A stretch of 64,000 bases of DNA from Fen-1362 sp049516395. GTDB lineage: Bacteria; Planctomycetota; Phycisphaerae; Sedimentisphaerales; Anaerobacaceae. Below the pieces are notes generated by a model that did no database searches, was not told the origin of the DNA, and saw only the letters and a program-made list of their open reading frames with translations. How positions within the stretch are numbered: position 1 is the stretch's first letter; the number at the start of each line of letters is the position of its first letter. The DNA is taken from positions 1-64,000 of the forward strand of contig JBEKTD010000013.1 in NCBI GenBank assembly GCA_049516395.1, given 5' to 3'. Shown here piece after piece: positions 18,574-27,772 of the stretch. The position numbers were made by a program, and so were the translations under genes.

Positions 18574-19803
18574 ATGCCATTTAAGACATTTGGACTGGCG
18601 GACCCTTTAGTGAAGGGTATTCTGGCCACGGGCTACACGGCCCCAACGGAAATTCAGACGAAGGCGATTCCTGCGGCGGTCGCGGGCAAAGACATTATCG
18701 GCTGCGCGCAAACGGGCACGGGCAAGACGGCAGCGTTTGTTTTACCCATTTTGAACCGGCTAAGCCACGAGCAGGCGGGCAGAAAAAAAGTTGTTCGCGC
18801 GCTGATTTTGACGCCGACGCGGGAACTGGCGGTGCAAATCGAAAAGGCCATACGCGACTATGGGCGATTCCTGCATTTGCGGACATTGGCGGTGTATGGC
18901 GGGGTGAATATAAATGGGCAGTTCAGCGCGCTTCGCCAGGGCGTTGATATCGTTGTCGCAACGCCCGGCCGGCTGCTCGACCATATGAACCGGCGAACTA
19001 TCGACCTGCGGCAAGTTGAGGTGCTGGTCTTAGATGAGGCCGACCGGATGTTCGATATGGGTTTCATAAGGGACGTGCGGAAAATAATTTCGGCCGTGCC
19101 CGCAAATCGCCAGACAATGCTGTTCTCGGCGACGGTAACGCCTGAAATAAGTAATCTTGCAGCGGGTGTGCAGAGGTCGCCTATAATGATTCAGGTCGGC
19201 AGACCCCGCAACCCAATCGAGACAATCAAACAGCATATTTATATGGTCGAGCGGGACCGGAAAATAGGTCTTCTTTTGCATTTGCTCCAGGATGGCAATA
19301 TGTCAAGCGTGCTGATATTTTCTCGCACCAAGCACGGCGCAGACAGGATTAACCGGCAGCTTGAGCGGGCGAACATCGAATCAGTGGCGATACACTCGGG
19401 CAGGACACAAAGCCAGCGACAGCGTGCGCTGGATGGCTTTAAAAACGGGGATTATCGCGTTATGGTGGCGACGGATATCGCGGCACGCGGCATCGACGTT
19501 ACGGGGATATCGCACGTCATTAATTTTGACGTGCCCGGCATGCCGGAGGATTATATTCACCGCATTGGCAGGACGGGACGGGCCGAGGCGATGGGCGACG
19601 CGATTACCTTTGTTTCAAGTGAGGAGCATAAGCAGCTTCGACAGATTGAAAGGTTCATCGGGAAGGATATCACTCCCATTGAATGTCCCGGCTTTACCTA
19701 TGTTCACATCAAAATCGAGGCGCCGCCGAAAGTGCAGCCGGGTCTGCACAGGGGCAGATTCTCGACTATGAGCAGAAAGCATAAAATACGGCGAAGACGC
19801 TAA
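18574..19803 (+). CDS. DEAD-box ATP-dependent RNA helicase, RhlE-like
   Basis: 409 residues with the full motif set: Q motif 'GYTAPTEIQTKAIP', I 'AQTGTGKT', Ia 'PTRELAVQ', 'TPGRLLDH', II 'VLDEADRMFD', III 'SATVTPE', 'IFSRTKHGADR', V 'VATDIAARGIDV' and VI 'HRIGRTGRA'. A short basic tail ('SRKHKIRRRR') resembles RhlE-type extensions that aid RNA binding. It probably remodels rRNA or mRNA structure. It stands alone, preceded by a palindromic element. Confidence 0.94.
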   Translation: MPFKTFGLADPLVKGILATGYTAPTEIQTKAIPAAVAGKDIIGCAQTGTGKTAAFVLPILNRLSHEQAGRKKVVRALILTPTRELAVQIEKAIRDYGRFLHLRTLAVYGGVNINGQFSALRQGVDIVVATPGRLLDHMNRRTIDLRQVEVLVLDEADRMFDMGFIRDVRKIISAVPANRQTMLFSATVTPEISNLAAGVQRSPIMIQVGRPRNPIETIKQHIYMVERDRKIGLLLHLLQDGNMSSVLIFSRTKHGADRINRQLERANIESVAIHSGRTQSQRQRALDGFKNGDYRVMVATDIAARGIDVTGISHVINFDVPGMPEDYIHRIGRTGRAEAMGDAITFVSSEEHKQLRQIERFIGKDITPIECPGFTYVHIKIEAPPKVQPGLHRGRFSTMSRKHKIRRRR

Positions 19804-19998
19804 ATTTGCCGTTGTAATAAACCCCGCCATTTGGGCTTCGGCGGGAGTGGCGGGGCTGAATACGGCGGAAATCCGAAGCCAAAATCTCTTGCTTTTTGCT
19901 TATAACGTTATTAGAATGCGGAATTCGTCTGGACTTGATGAAATGGCGGGGCAGCTATACTCGGCTGCCTTTTTTGTGATAATTTAAGGAGTATTCGT

Positions 19999-21000
19999 AT
20001 GGGTTGTAATGTAGCAATAGCAGGCGTGACCGGCGCGGTCGGACAGGAATTTTTGAGTATTATCGAAGAAAGGGATTTTCCCTTTGATTCTATAAAGATG
20101 CTGGCCAGTTCCAGGTCCGCGGGCAAGACAATCCAGTTCAAGGGTAAGGAATACATCGTCGAGCAGATGACAGACAAGAGTTTCGACCGGGTCGATATAG
20201 CGTTATTCAGCGCGGGAGCCGACAGAAGCAAGACCTTCGCGCCGGCGGCGGTAAAGGCAGGCGCGGTGGTGGTTGACAACTCGTCTGCGTTCAGGATGGT
20301 TCCTGATGTTCCTCTGGTTATCCCGGAGATTAACCCGCAGAAAATCAAGGAGCATAAGGGCATTATCGCTAATCCGAACTGCTCGACGATTATCGGCATC
20401 GTTCCGATATGGCCTTTGCACAAGGCGAACCCGGTGAAACGTATGGTCGTCAGCACCTACCAGGCGGCGAGCGGCGCGGGACAGGCAGCGATGCTGGAGC
20501 TTGAGCAGCAGTCACGCGAAATACTGGCGGGCCAAAAACCGACGATTAAAGTGTTGCCTTATCAGCTTGCGTTCAATGTGTTCAGTCACAATTCTGCGCT
20601 GGACTCTACCGGCTATAATCAGGAAGAAGTCAAAATGGTCAACGAGACCAGGAAGATATTCGATTGCCAGGATATCGCCGTTACCGCGACTTGTATTCGC
20701 GTCGCGGTTTTCAGGGCGCACAGCGAGAGCATCAACCTTGAGTTCACCGACCCGATTACGCCCGATGAGGTCAGGGACATTCTTAAGGATGCGCCGGGCG
20801 TATCGCTTCTCGATGACCGTGAGCATAATCGCTTCCCGATGCCGATTGACGCGACCGGCAAGGACGATGTCTTCGTCGGCAGAATCAGGCAGGATTTCTC
20901 GATACCGGAAAATCGCGGCATAAATATCTGGGTCGCGGGCGACCAGCTCCGCAAAGGCGCGGCGCTCAATGCGATTCAAATCGCTGAAAAATTGCTGTAA
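19999..21000 (+). CDS. asd: Aspartate-semialdehyde dehydrogenase
   Basis: 333 residues. N-terminal Rossmann 'VAIAGVTGAVGQEFLSIIEER', the nucleophile motif 'ANPNCSTI' (Cys at about 128), 'STYQAASGAGQAAMLELEQQ' and 'ATCIRVAVFRAHSE' with active-site residues. It reduces L-aspartyl-4-phosphate to aspartate semialdehyde, feeding lysine/diaminopimelate, threonine and methionine synthesis; a metX-metW gene lies at 57697. Shine-Dalgarno 'aagga'. A strong terminator follows 17 bp after the stop. Confidence 0.97.
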   Translation: MGCNVAIAGVTGAVGQEFLSIIEERDFPFDSIKMLASSRSAGKTIQFKGKEYIVEQMTDKSFDRVDIALFSAGADRSKTFAPAAVKAGAVVVDNSSAFRMVPDVPLVIPEINPQKIKEHKGIIANPNCSTIIGIVPIWPLHKANPVKRMVVSTYQAASGAGQAAMLELEQQSREILAGQKPTIKVLPYQLAFNVFSHNSALDSTGYNQEEVKMVNETRKIFDCQDIAVTATCIRVAVFRAHSESINLEFTDPITPDEVRDILKDAPGVSLLDDREHNRFPMPIDATGKDDVFVGRIRQDFSIPENRGINIWVAGDQLRKGAALNAIQIAEKLL

Positions 21001-21017
21001 TCAGGAGATTTCATGAA

Positions 21018-21046
21018 AGCCCCTGGGTAATACCGGGGGCTTTTTT
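21018..21046 (+). terminator. Rho-independent terminator after asd
   Basis: A GC-rich hairpin of 'agcccctggg' and 'accgggggct' (one wobble, one mismatch) with a four-base loop is followed by six T. The downstream truA start at 21056 is so close that truA must rely on read-through or a promoter inside the hairpin region. Confidence 0.9.
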
Positions 21047-21055
21047 ATTCCTACT

Positions 21056-21841
21056 ATGGCACTGCGTAACGTAAAACTAACGATATCATACGATGGCACG
21101 AGCTACCATGGCTGGCAAATACAGCCCGGCAAAAAAACCATACAGGCGGAGCTTGCCAACGCGGTTAGCGAATTGTTGGGCTGGCGGACAAGGATAACAG
21201 CAGCATCGAGAACCGACGCGGGCGTAAGCGCAAAAGGCCAGGTCGCGTTAATTCAAATCGATTCGCCTATCCCCACAAAGAACCTCGCCAAAGCAATCAC
21301 CGACCGTTTGCCCCCGGATATTGCCGTAGTTGAGGCGGTTGATATCCCTATGGGCTTCAACGTCATAGGCGACCCGAAGCGTAAACTCTACCGTTATTCC
21401 ATTTTCACAGGCCAGGCGAGGCCAGTTTTCGAAATTCATCACTGCTGGCACCTTGCTAACGCAAAGCTCGACGTTATCCTTATGAACCAGGCAGCCCAGT
21501 TGCTTATGGGCAAGCAGGATTTCAAGTCATTCGCCACGGCGGACGACCACCGCACCGATTCAATCCGCACGATTTTCCGCTGCGAGGTTTATTCATCGAA
21601 GTTTCCGCCCCAGGACCCGAGCAATAAACCAATGATGGGCGATGACTGGGTATTTATCGATGTCGAAGGCGACCGTTTCCTTTATAATATGGTAAGGAAT
21701 ATGGTCGGGACGCTCGTGGAAGTCGGCGTGGGCAGGATGAAGCCGGAGAAGATGATTGAAATCATCGAGGCAAAAAACCGCCAGGCCGCAGGCCCCATCG
21801 CCCAGCCCGAAGGACTTTGTTTAATGTGGATTAAGTATTGA
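21056..21841 (+). CDS. truA: tRNA pseudouridine(38-40) synthase
   Basis: 261 residues. 'KLTISYDGTSYHGWQIQP' at the N-terminus and 'ITAASRTDAGVSAKGQVA', containing the catalytic Asp, are TruA signatures. 'NMVRNMVGTLVEVGVGRM' is the C-terminal motif. It isomerises U38-40 in the anticodon arm. The start is 10 bp after the asd terminator with no clear Shine-Dalgarno. The stop overlaps a possible TTG start of the next gene by four bases. Confidence 0.96.
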   Translation: MALRNVKLTISYDGTSYHGWQIQPGKKTIQAELANAVSELLGWRTRITAASRTDAGVSAKGQVALIQIDSPIPTKNLAKAITDRLPPDIAVVEAVDIPMGFNVIGDPKRKLYRYSIFTGQARPVFEIHHCWHLANAKLDVILMNQAAQLLMGKQDFKSFATADDHRTDSIRTIFRCEVYSSKFPPQDPSNKPMMGDDWVFIDVEGDRFLYNMVRNMVGTLVEVGVGRMKPEKMIEIIEAKNRQAAGPIAQPEGLCLMWIKY

Positions 21842-22389
21842 CACCCAAAATGAAAAAGAAAGCACTGAACAAAACCCGTCAAAAAACCGCCCGAGAATTT
21901 AAACACTTCTCGCACAGAGACCTTCAAAAGCTTGTGCGTTCACCTCGCCCTGACAATCGCTTATTCGCAATATTGCTAATTAGAAAACAAATCGAAGAGG
22001 GAATCGATCCTTTATCTTATTACTCCTTGGCCAAATCCCTTGTCTCAGATTCCAACAACGACTGCCGATGGCAATCTTTGGTTGTTATATCAGAACTCGT
22101 AGAGATGCAACCGGATTTGGTCTGGGATGTAGTCTCCAAATATGGCAATTCAAACGATGCAGATATGCGAATGGCGATAGCGTGTGTATTGCTCGAACAT
22201 CTTATTGAATATGATTTCGATACTTACTTCACCAAAGTTCGTGAATTGATACATAAGGGCCGTTATAAATTTATTGATACGCTCGAATCTTGCGGCTTTT
22301 TTGAAATTTCCAAGGTCCATCGCAAAAGAGTCCAATCGTTTTTAACAAAGGCAAAACGGGGCTTAAGTAGATCGCAATGGAGCGGTTAG
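21838..22389 (+). CDS. Hypothetical helical (HEAT-like) protein
   Basis: 183 residues from TTG 21838 (overlapping truA TGA) or 179 from ATG 21850. After a lysine-rich N-terminus it is almost entirely amphipathic helices, with repeats such as 'LFAILLIRKQIEEG', 'WQSLVVISELVEMQPDLVWDVV' and 'MRMAIACVLLEHLIEYDFDTYF' that look like HEAT/ARM repeats. No enzyme motif. It is slightly more AT-rich than its neighbours. Probably a protein-interaction scaffold; family not recognised. Confidence 0.65.
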   Translation: MTPKMKKKALNKTRQKTAREFKHFSHRDLQKLVRSPRPDNRLFAILLIRKQIEEGIDPLSYYSLAKSLVSDSNNDCRWQSLVVISELVEMQPDLVWDVVSKYGNSNDADMRMAIACVLLEHLIEYDFDTYFTKVRELIHKGRYKFIDTLESCGFFEISKVHRKRVQSFLTKAKRGLSRSQWSG

Positions 22390-22398
22390 TATTTTAAA

Positions 22399-23571
22399 AT
22401 GAAAATCGTTCATATAATAACCAGATTGATTTTAGGTGGGGCGCAGGAGAATACGCTGATTACCTGTAAGCTCCTCGCTGAAAGAGGGCATGATGTTACG
22501 CTTGTAACAGGGCCTGCGCTTGGGCCGGAGGGCGACTTGTATGAGTTTGCACAAGACCAGAAATTCAACTTTATTACCCTTAACGACCTGCGACGCCAGA
22601 TTAACCCCCATTACGACATACCGGCATATTTCCAAATCAAGGATGTCCTGCGGGAACTGAAACCTCAGATTGTTCATACCCATTCCGCCAAGGCGGGCAT
22701 TCTGGGTCGATACGCGGCGCATTCGCTTAAGAATAAATGGGGAGCGGGTTTGCCAAAGGTTGTTCACGGCGTTCATGGTTTGGCGTTTCATCCGTATCAA
22801 AGTGCAATGCTCAATAAATTTTATATAGCAGTCGAGAAAGCCGCGGCCAGGCGCAGCGACTTTTTTATAAGCGTGGCGGACGCGATGACGAAACAATCGC
22901 TGGCCGCGGATATTGGTTCGCTCGACAAATACACTACGGCGTATTCCGCAATTGAGGAAGACGATTTTCTTGGGCCGATTTCCGATGAGGATAAAAACCA
23001 GTTCAGGCAAGGATACGCCATACCGGAAGATTCGATTGTTCTTGTAACTATCGCGCGGCTGTTTCATCTAAAGGGCCACGAGTTCATAATCGAATCCGCC
23101 AAGTCGCTTGCCGAGCAATTTCCGAATGTAATCTGGTTGTTCGTCGGCGATGGTATTCTGGCAGACAAATATAAAAAGCTGGTTGACGGGCTGGGGCTTG
23201 GTCACAGGTTCAGATTCACCGGTTTGCTGTCGCCGAATATGATGCCGATAGTTTTGCAATCCTCAGATATTCTTGTTCACTGCTCGCTGCGGGAAGGTCT
23301 TGCCCGGACGCTTCCACAGGCAATGCTCTGCGGCAGGCCCGCGATATGCTTCGACCTCGACGGCGCAAGGGAGGTCGTCAATGAGAATACGGGCCGGCTG
23401 ATTGTGCCGGAAAACATCAAGCAATTGACTGCCGCCTGTGCAGAATTGATTCGAGATAAAGCCCTTCGCGAGAAACTTGGTGCTAACGGACGCGAGTTTG
23501 TGAGAAAGAAATTCAGCCCCGATACGATGGTCGATACTATCGAAGCCGTTTACCGTCAGCTATGCGGGTGA
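22399..23571 (+). CDS. Family 4 glycosyltransferase
   Basis: 390 residues with a GT-B fold of the GT4 type: 'HIITRLILGGAQENTLITCKLLAERGH' at the N-terminus, 'VHTHSAKAGILGRYAA', and the C-terminal donor-binding block 'LVTIARLFHLKGHEFIIESA', 'WLFVGDG', 'VHCSLREGLARTLPQAMLCG' (E-x7-E type). It probably builds a cell-surface polysaccharide or glycolipid from a nucleotide-sugar. Acceptor unknown. Its 3' end overlaps the convergent fmdB-like gene by 12 bp. Confidence 0.93.
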   Translation: MKIVHIITRLILGGAQENTLITCKLLAERGHDVTLVTGPALGPEGDLYEFAQDQKFNFITLNDLRRQINPHYDIPAYFQIKDVLRELKPQIVHTHSAKAGILGRYAAHSLKNKWGAGLPKVVHGVHGLAFHPYQSAMLNKFYIAVEKAAARRSDFFISVADAMTKQSLAADIGSLDKYTTAYSAIEEDDFLGPISDEDKNQFRQGYAIPEDSIVLVTIARLFHLKGHEFIIESAKSLAEQFPNVIWLFVGDGILADKYKKLVDGLGLGHRFRFTGLLSPNMMPIVLQSSDILVHCSLREGLARTLPQAMLCGRPAICFDLDGAREVVNENTGRLIVPENIKQLTAACAELIRDKALREKLGANGREFVRKKFSPDTMVDTIEAVYRQLCG

Positions 23572-23874
23572 AGGTTTTATTTTTTTAGGTTTCGATTTTG
23601 AGCTTTCGCCTGATGCCGGCGTTGCGGTTGTTTCTTTTTTCTCGCTGGTTTTTTCCGGCTTTTCTTTTTTTGCTGATTCTTTGTAGTTTTCGCTCCTATA
23701 ATCGGTGGCGTAAAAGCCGCTGCCTTTGAAGATAAGTCCTGCGCCTGTGCCGATGAGCCGTCTGAGGGCGGATTTGCCGCACTTCGGGCATTTTCGCAGC
23801 GGTTTGGAAGTGATGCCTTGCATTTGCTCGAACTGGTGGTCGCATTTATCACATTTATATTCGTAAGTAGGCAT
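23560..23874 (-). CDS. FmdB family zinc-ribbon protein
   Basis: 104 residues. 'MPTYEYKCDKCDHQFEQMQ' with a second pair 'CPKCGKSALRRLIG' forms the four-Cys zinc ribbon of the FmdB/CxxC_CxxC_SSSS family. The tail is low-complexity Lys/Pro/Ser/Glu. Function of the family is unclear, often regulatory. It is last in the minus-strand chaperone operon, two bases after grpE. Confidence 0.88.
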   Translation of the reverse strand: MPTYEYKCDKCDHQFEQMQGITSKPLRKCPKCGKSALRRLIGTGAGLIFKGSGFYATDYRSENYKESAKKEKPEKTSEKKETTATPASGESSKSKPKKIKPSPA

Positions 23875-23876
23875 AA

Positions 23877-24509
23877 CTACTGCGTGTCTTTCGTTTCCGG
23901 CTCTTCCGGTTGCGGCGACGCCTGCGGTGCGGGCGTTTTGTTGATGACTACCCTGCTTGCGCGAATCACCCTGCCGTTGAGCTTGTATCCTTTTTGCAAT
24001 TCTTCCAGAACAATGCCGTTTTCCTTGTCCTGCTCGGCTCGCTGCGTCAGCGCCTGGTGGCGAGCGGGATCAAATTTTTCTCCGGCCGCATCAATTTGCT
24101 CGACGCCCTCCAAACGCAGGACTCCTTTGAGATGCTCATATACGATGCCTATTCCCTTTATGACCGCGTCCGCGTTTTCGCTGCATTGGGCGTTGACCAG
24201 GACGCGTTCGAAGTCATCCATTACCGGCAACAATGCCTTAATTATCTTTTCCGTTTCGTGCGCAACGGCTTCTGTTGTCTGTTTAGTCGAGCGTTTCTGG
24301 TAATTGTCGTAATCCGCCGCTACTCGCTGCAATTTGGCGAAGATGTCATCCTTTTCTTTGCGAAGCCCTTCCAGTTGTTTTTGCAGTTCTTGCATATCCA
24401 GCGCAATCGGTTCGGCCTTTGGCTGCTCTTGCGGCATTGCCTGCCCTGAGTTTGCCGAGGGGGCCTGCTGTTGTTCTTCTTTCGAATTATCTTTCTTTTT
24501 CGGGAACAT
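23877..24509 (-). CDS. grpE: Nucleotide exchange factor GrpE
   Basis: 210 residues. An N-terminal low-complexity region (1-45) leads to the long coiled coil ('LQKQLEGLRKEKDDIFAKLQRVAADYDNYQKR') and the C-terminal beta domain ('GIGIVYEHLKGVL', 'FDPARHQAL', 'LQKGYKLNGRVIRASRVVI'). It promotes ADP release from DnaK. No dnaK is in the window. Residues about 17-27 ('APSANSGQAMP') are encoded by a palindromic repeat at 24443-24465. It sits two bases after dnaJ. Confidence 0.95.
   Translation of the reverse strand: MFPKKKDNSKEEQQQAPSANSGQAMPQEQPKAEPIALDMQELQKQLEGLRKEKDDIFAKLQRVAADYDNYQKRSTKQTTEAVAHETEKIIKALLPVMDDFERVLVNAQCSENADAVIKGIGIVYEHLKGVLRLEGVEQIDAAGEKFDPARHQALTQRAEQDKENGIVLEELQKGYKLNGRVIRASRVVINKTPAPQASPQPEEPETKDTQ
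24443..24465. repeat. Palindromic repeat inserted in grpE
   Basis: 'gccctgagtttgccgaggg' has 'ccct' and 'aggg' arms around a ten-base centre and matches the widely dispersed 'ccctgag-n-tcgaaggg' repeat type. It is in frame in the disordered N-terminus of GrpE. A relative in the opposite orientation is in ccsA at 35654-35675. Confidence 0.6.
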
Positions 24510-24511
24510 TG

Positions 24512-25657
24512 TTATTTGCCGCTAAAATAGTTTTTCAAATGCTCAACAAAGCCGCTCGCTTTCGGGAAGACGCTTTTGTTTTCGGTTTTCGCGAACTCCC
24601 GCAGCAATTCTTCCTGTTTGTCGTTCAGTTTCGTCGGTATCTCAACCATTATATGCACAAGCTCATCGCCGGTGCGCCTGGTTCTCAGGTCCGGGAGACC
24701 CTGTCCTTTTATTCTAAACACGCTGCCGTGCTGAGTGCCGGGCGGTATCTTCAATTCTTTCATACCGTCCAAACTGGGCACTTCGATTGTCGCGCCCAGC
24801 GATGCTTGTGTAAAGCTTATAGGCACAGCCGCAATCAGGTCATTTCCGTCGCGTTCAAGAAATTCGTGCGGCTTAATTTTCACGTAGCAGTACAAATCAC
24901 CTCTTGGGCCGCCGTCACGTCCCGGCTCGCCTTCCTCACTGACGCGGACACCCTGACCTTCGTGGACTCCGGCGGGTATCTTTACACTGACGACTCGCTG
25001 TTTGGGCATGTGGCCGGAGCCACTGCACTGCCTGCACGGGTTTGTTATCACTTCTCCCGTCCCGCGACATTGCGGACAGGTTGAAACCATCTGGAAAAAT
25101 CCGCCGCCTCTGGCGACTTGTCCTGTGCCTCCGCAGGTTGGGCAGGCGCTCGGTTTCGCGCCTTTCGCGCTGCCGGTGCCGTTGCATTCGCCGCACAAGT
25201 CCTGGCGTGTAAATTCGATTGTTTTTTCCGTGCCCTTGGCCACTTCCTGAAGCGACAACTCAACCATCGTTTCAAGGTCATAACCTCTCGTGGGGCCGCG
25301 CCTGGCGCCTCTGCGGCCACGTGCCGCACCTCCGAAAAGGTCACCAAGGTCTCCGAAGCCGAATATGTCCTCGAAGGTACTGCCGATATCCTGCCATCGC
25401 ATATGCGAATAATCGCGAACACCCGAGCCGCGAAGACCGTCGTGACCAAACTGGTCGTATCGCTGACGTTTTTCGGTGTCGCTGAGGACTTCGTATGCCT
25501 CTGCGCACTCCTTGAACTTTACTTCGGCTTCTTTTTTGTTGTCAGGGTTTTTGTCGGGATGGTACTTTATCGCCATACGCCTGTACGCGCGTTTAATATC
25601 TTCCGGCGATGCATTTTTCGCAACCCCTAAAACCTCGTAGTAATCACGTTTCGGCAT
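24512..25657 (-). CDS. dnaJ: Chaperone DnaJ
   Basis: 381 residues, full type I DnaJ: J domain with 'HPD' (residues 1-70), a Gly/Phe/Arg-rich linker ('FGFGDLGDLFGGAARGRRGARRG'), the zinc region with four CxxCxGxG repeats ('CGECNGTG', 'CPTCGGTG', 'CPQCRGTG', 'CRQCSGSG') and C-terminal substrate domains. It stimulates DnaK ATPase. It is located between groEL and grpE in one minus-strand operon. Confidence 0.97.
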   Translation of the reverse strand: MPKRDYYEVLGVAKNASPEDIKRAYRRMAIKYHPDKNPDNKKEAEVKFKECAEAYEVLSDTEKRQRYDQFGHDGLRGSGVRDYSHMRWQDIGSTFEDIFGFGDLGDLFGGAARGRRGARRGPTRGYDLETMVELSLQEVAKGTEKTIEFTRQDLCGECNGTGSAKGAKPSACPTCGGTGQVARGGGFFQMVSTCPQCRGTGEVITNPCRQCSGSGHMPKQRVVSVKIPAGVHEGQGVRVSEEGEPGRDGGPRGDLYCYVKIKPHEFLERDGNDLIAAVPISFTQASLGATIEVPSLDGMKELKIPPGTQHGSVFRIKGQGLPDLRTRRTGDELVHIMVEIPTKLNDKQEELLREFAKTENKSVFPKASGFVEHLKNYFSGK

Positions 25658-25707
25658 ATTATTTAATCCCGCAATTTATTGCGGGGTCATAAATTCACAA
25701 CTCAAAA

Positions 25708-27333
25708 TTATCTCACTGACCCTGCAATCGGCTCGGCGTCTTTATCGTCGTCTTTGAGGTCGGTAATCAGGACGCTGGTAGTCAGCATTAGCCCCGCGAC
25801 TGATGCGGCTGTTTCAAGAGCGGTTCTGACAACCTTGGCCGGGTCAACGATGCCGGCCTTTAGCATATCCACGAACTCGCCTTTGTTGGCGTCGTATCCG
25901 ACGTTCTTTTCGCTGTCTAATCGTTCCAGCAGTTTGGCAGCGATAACGTCGCCGTGCTCGCCGGAATTTTCCGCAATCTGCATCGTGGGCTTCCGAAGCG
26001 CCTGGGCGATAATCTCGAACCCGATTTGTTCGTCGCCCTTCGCTTTGCTTTTTTCTTTTTCGACTACGGCTATCGCCCGCAGGAACGCCACACCGCCACC
26101 TGCGACAATGCCTTCCTGTGTCGCCGCTCTTGTCGCGTGCAGCGCATCGTCGAGCAGGTCCTTTTTCTCTTTCATTTCCGTTTCGGTTGCCGCTCCGGCT
26201 TTGATTACCGCGACGCCGCCGGTGAGTTTCGCAAGCCGTTCCTGGAGCTTTTCTTTGTCGTAGCTGCTCGTCGTTTTTTCCATCTGGTTGCGTATCTGTT
26301 CGCATCTTGTCTGTATGTTTTTCTTGCTGCCTGCGCCTTCGATTACCGTCGTGGTTTCCTTGTCTATGACGATTTTCTTGGCCTGGCCTAATTGCGAAAG
26401 TTCGATTTTTTCCAGTTTCAGGCCGAGGTCTTCGCTGATAACCTCGCCGCCAATCAATGTGGCCATATCCTGGAGCATTGCCTTGCGTCTGTCGCCGAAT
26501 CCCGGCGCCTTGACCGCGCAGACCTTGAGGACTCCCTGCAGGCGGTTAATAACGAGCGCCGCCAGCGCCTCGCCTTCGACGTCTTCTGCCACAATCAATA
26601 ATGAGCCGCCGACCTGCGCTATTTTTTCGAGCAGTGGTATCATTTCCCGCACGTTCGAGAGTTTCTTTTCGTGCAGCAGGATATGCGCGTCTTCAAGCAC
26701 GCACTCGAGCGTCTCCGGGTTGGTCATAAAGTAAGGCGATATGTAGCCGCGGTCGAATTGCATACCTTCGACGACGCTGACTTCATTTTCCGTGCCTTTG
26801 CCTTCTTCAATCTCTATGACGCCGTCTTTGCCCACCTTCTCCATCGCTTCAGCGAGTAATTTCCCTACCGATTCGTTGTTGTTGGCGCTGATAGTCGCCA
26901 CCTTGGCAATGTCATCGCCTTTTACGGGCGTCGAAATCGACTTTATAAATTCGCTGGCCTTGGCGACTGCTTTATTGATGCCTCGCTGTATCGCCATAGG
27001 GTTGACGCCCGCGGTAACGTATTTGAGACCCTCGTTGTATATCGCCTCTGCCAATATCGTCGCCGTCGTTGTGCCGTCGCCAACCTCGTCGGCTGTTTTA
27101 CTTGCCGCCTGGTTGACCATTTTAGCACCCATATTTTTGAAGGGCTGCTGCAGCTCGATTTCCTTGCTGACGCTTACGCCATCCTTTGTGATTTTGGGCG
27201 AACCCCAGCTTTTCTGCAGTATCACGTTTTTGCCCGTAGGCCCTAATGTAACTTTCACGGCATTGGCCAGCTCGCTTAATCCTTCTTTGAGCTGCTGCCT
27301 CGCCGCATCATCAAACATCAATTGCTTTGCCAT
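25708..27333 (-). CDS. groEL: Chaperonin GroEL, paralogue without GGM tail
   Basis: 541 residues of 60-kDa chaperonin. 'VTLGPTGKNVILQ', 'DGTTTATILAEAI', 'GGVAVIKAGAATE' and 'GIVAGGGVAFLRA' are visible, so ATP-binding residues are kept. The C-terminus ends 'DDDKDAEPIAGSVR' and lacks the Gly-Gly-Met repeats of housekeeping GroEL. It lies 57 bp after groES and 50 bp before dnaJ. Together with the second GroEL at 27773 it makes a groEL-groES-groEL arrangement. Confidence 0.97.
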   Translation of the reverse strand: MAKQLMFDDAARQQLKEGLSELANAVKVTLGPTGKNVILQKSWGSPKITKDGVSVSKEIELQQPFKNMGAKMVNQAASKTADEVGDGTTTATILAEAIYNEGLKYVTAGVNPMAIQRGINKAVAKASEFIKSISTPVKGDDIAKVATISANNNESVGKLLAEAMEKVGKDGVIEIEEGKGTENEVSVVEGMQFDRGYISPYFMTNPETLECVLEDAHILLHEKKLSNVREMIPLLEKIAQVGGSLLIVAEDVEGEALAALVINRLQGVLKVCAVKAPGFGDRRKAMLQDMATLIGGEVISEDLGLKLEKIELSQLGQAKKIVIDKETTTVIEGAGSKKNIQTRCEQIRNQMEKTTSSYDKEKLQERLAKLTGGVAVIKAGAATETEMKEKKDLLDDALHATRAATQEGIVAGGGVAFLRAIAVVEKEKSKAKGDEQIGFEIIAQALRKPTMQIAENSGEHGDVIAAKLLERLDSEKNVGYDANKGEFVDMLKAGIVDPAKVVRTALETAASVAGLMLTTSVLITDLKDDDKDAEPIAGSVR

Positions 27334-27390
27334 ATCTTCAACCTCTCAATTTTTCTTTTATCTTTACTTCAGTGCAATCTGTGGTTTCCT

Positions 27391-27687
27391 TTATTTATCA
27401 ATCACGCCGAGTACGTCGCCTTCGTGGAGTATGACGTATTTTTCGCCGTCAATCTCGACCTCGTTGCCGATGTATTTGGCGTAAATAACCTCGTCGCCCT
27501 TTTTGACGTTCATTTCGCCGCGTTTGCCGTTGTCTAAAATTTTGCCCGGCCCGACGGCAATAATTTTTCCTCTTTGCGGTTTTTCCTTCGCCGCATCAGG
27601 CAGTATGATTCCGCCCGAGCTTTTCTCTTCCGCTTCCGATTGCTTTATTACCACTCTGTCATCCAATGGCGCCAACTTCATATCCAA
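27391..27687 (-). CDS. groES: Co-chaperonin GroES
   Basis: 98 residues, typical size. 'LAPLDDRVVIKQSEAEEKSSGGIILPDAAKEKP' includes the mobile loop (GGIILP); 'GKIIAVGPGKILDNGKR' and 'EVEIDGEKYVILHEGDVLGVI' complete the fold. It caps the GroEL ring. It is flanked on both sides by groEL genes. Confidence 0.97.
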   Translation of the reverse strand: MDMKLAPLDDRVVIKQSEAEEKSSGGIILPDAAKEKPQRGKIIAVGPGKILDNGKRGEMNVKKGDEVIYAKYIGNEVEIDGEKYVILHEGDVLGVIDK

Positions 27688-27730
27688 ATCTCCTTTTATT
27701 TTCAGTTATCTTAAATCTTAACTTTTTTTC

Positions 27731-27757
27731 TCTGTGTCCTCTGTGTTCTCTGTGGCT
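27731..27757. repeat. Dispersed 'ctctgtg' repeat between groES and groEL
   Basis: A tract of repeating 'ctctgtgtcctctgtg' units, one of several in this window (also 29711-29739, 30444-30485, 31740-31770, 32680-32760, 55031-55060). It sits between the upstream groEL stop and the groES start. No CIRCE inverted repeat was seen here or upstream of 29452. Confidence 0.7.
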
Positions 27758-27772
27758 TAAAAACTCTGTGGC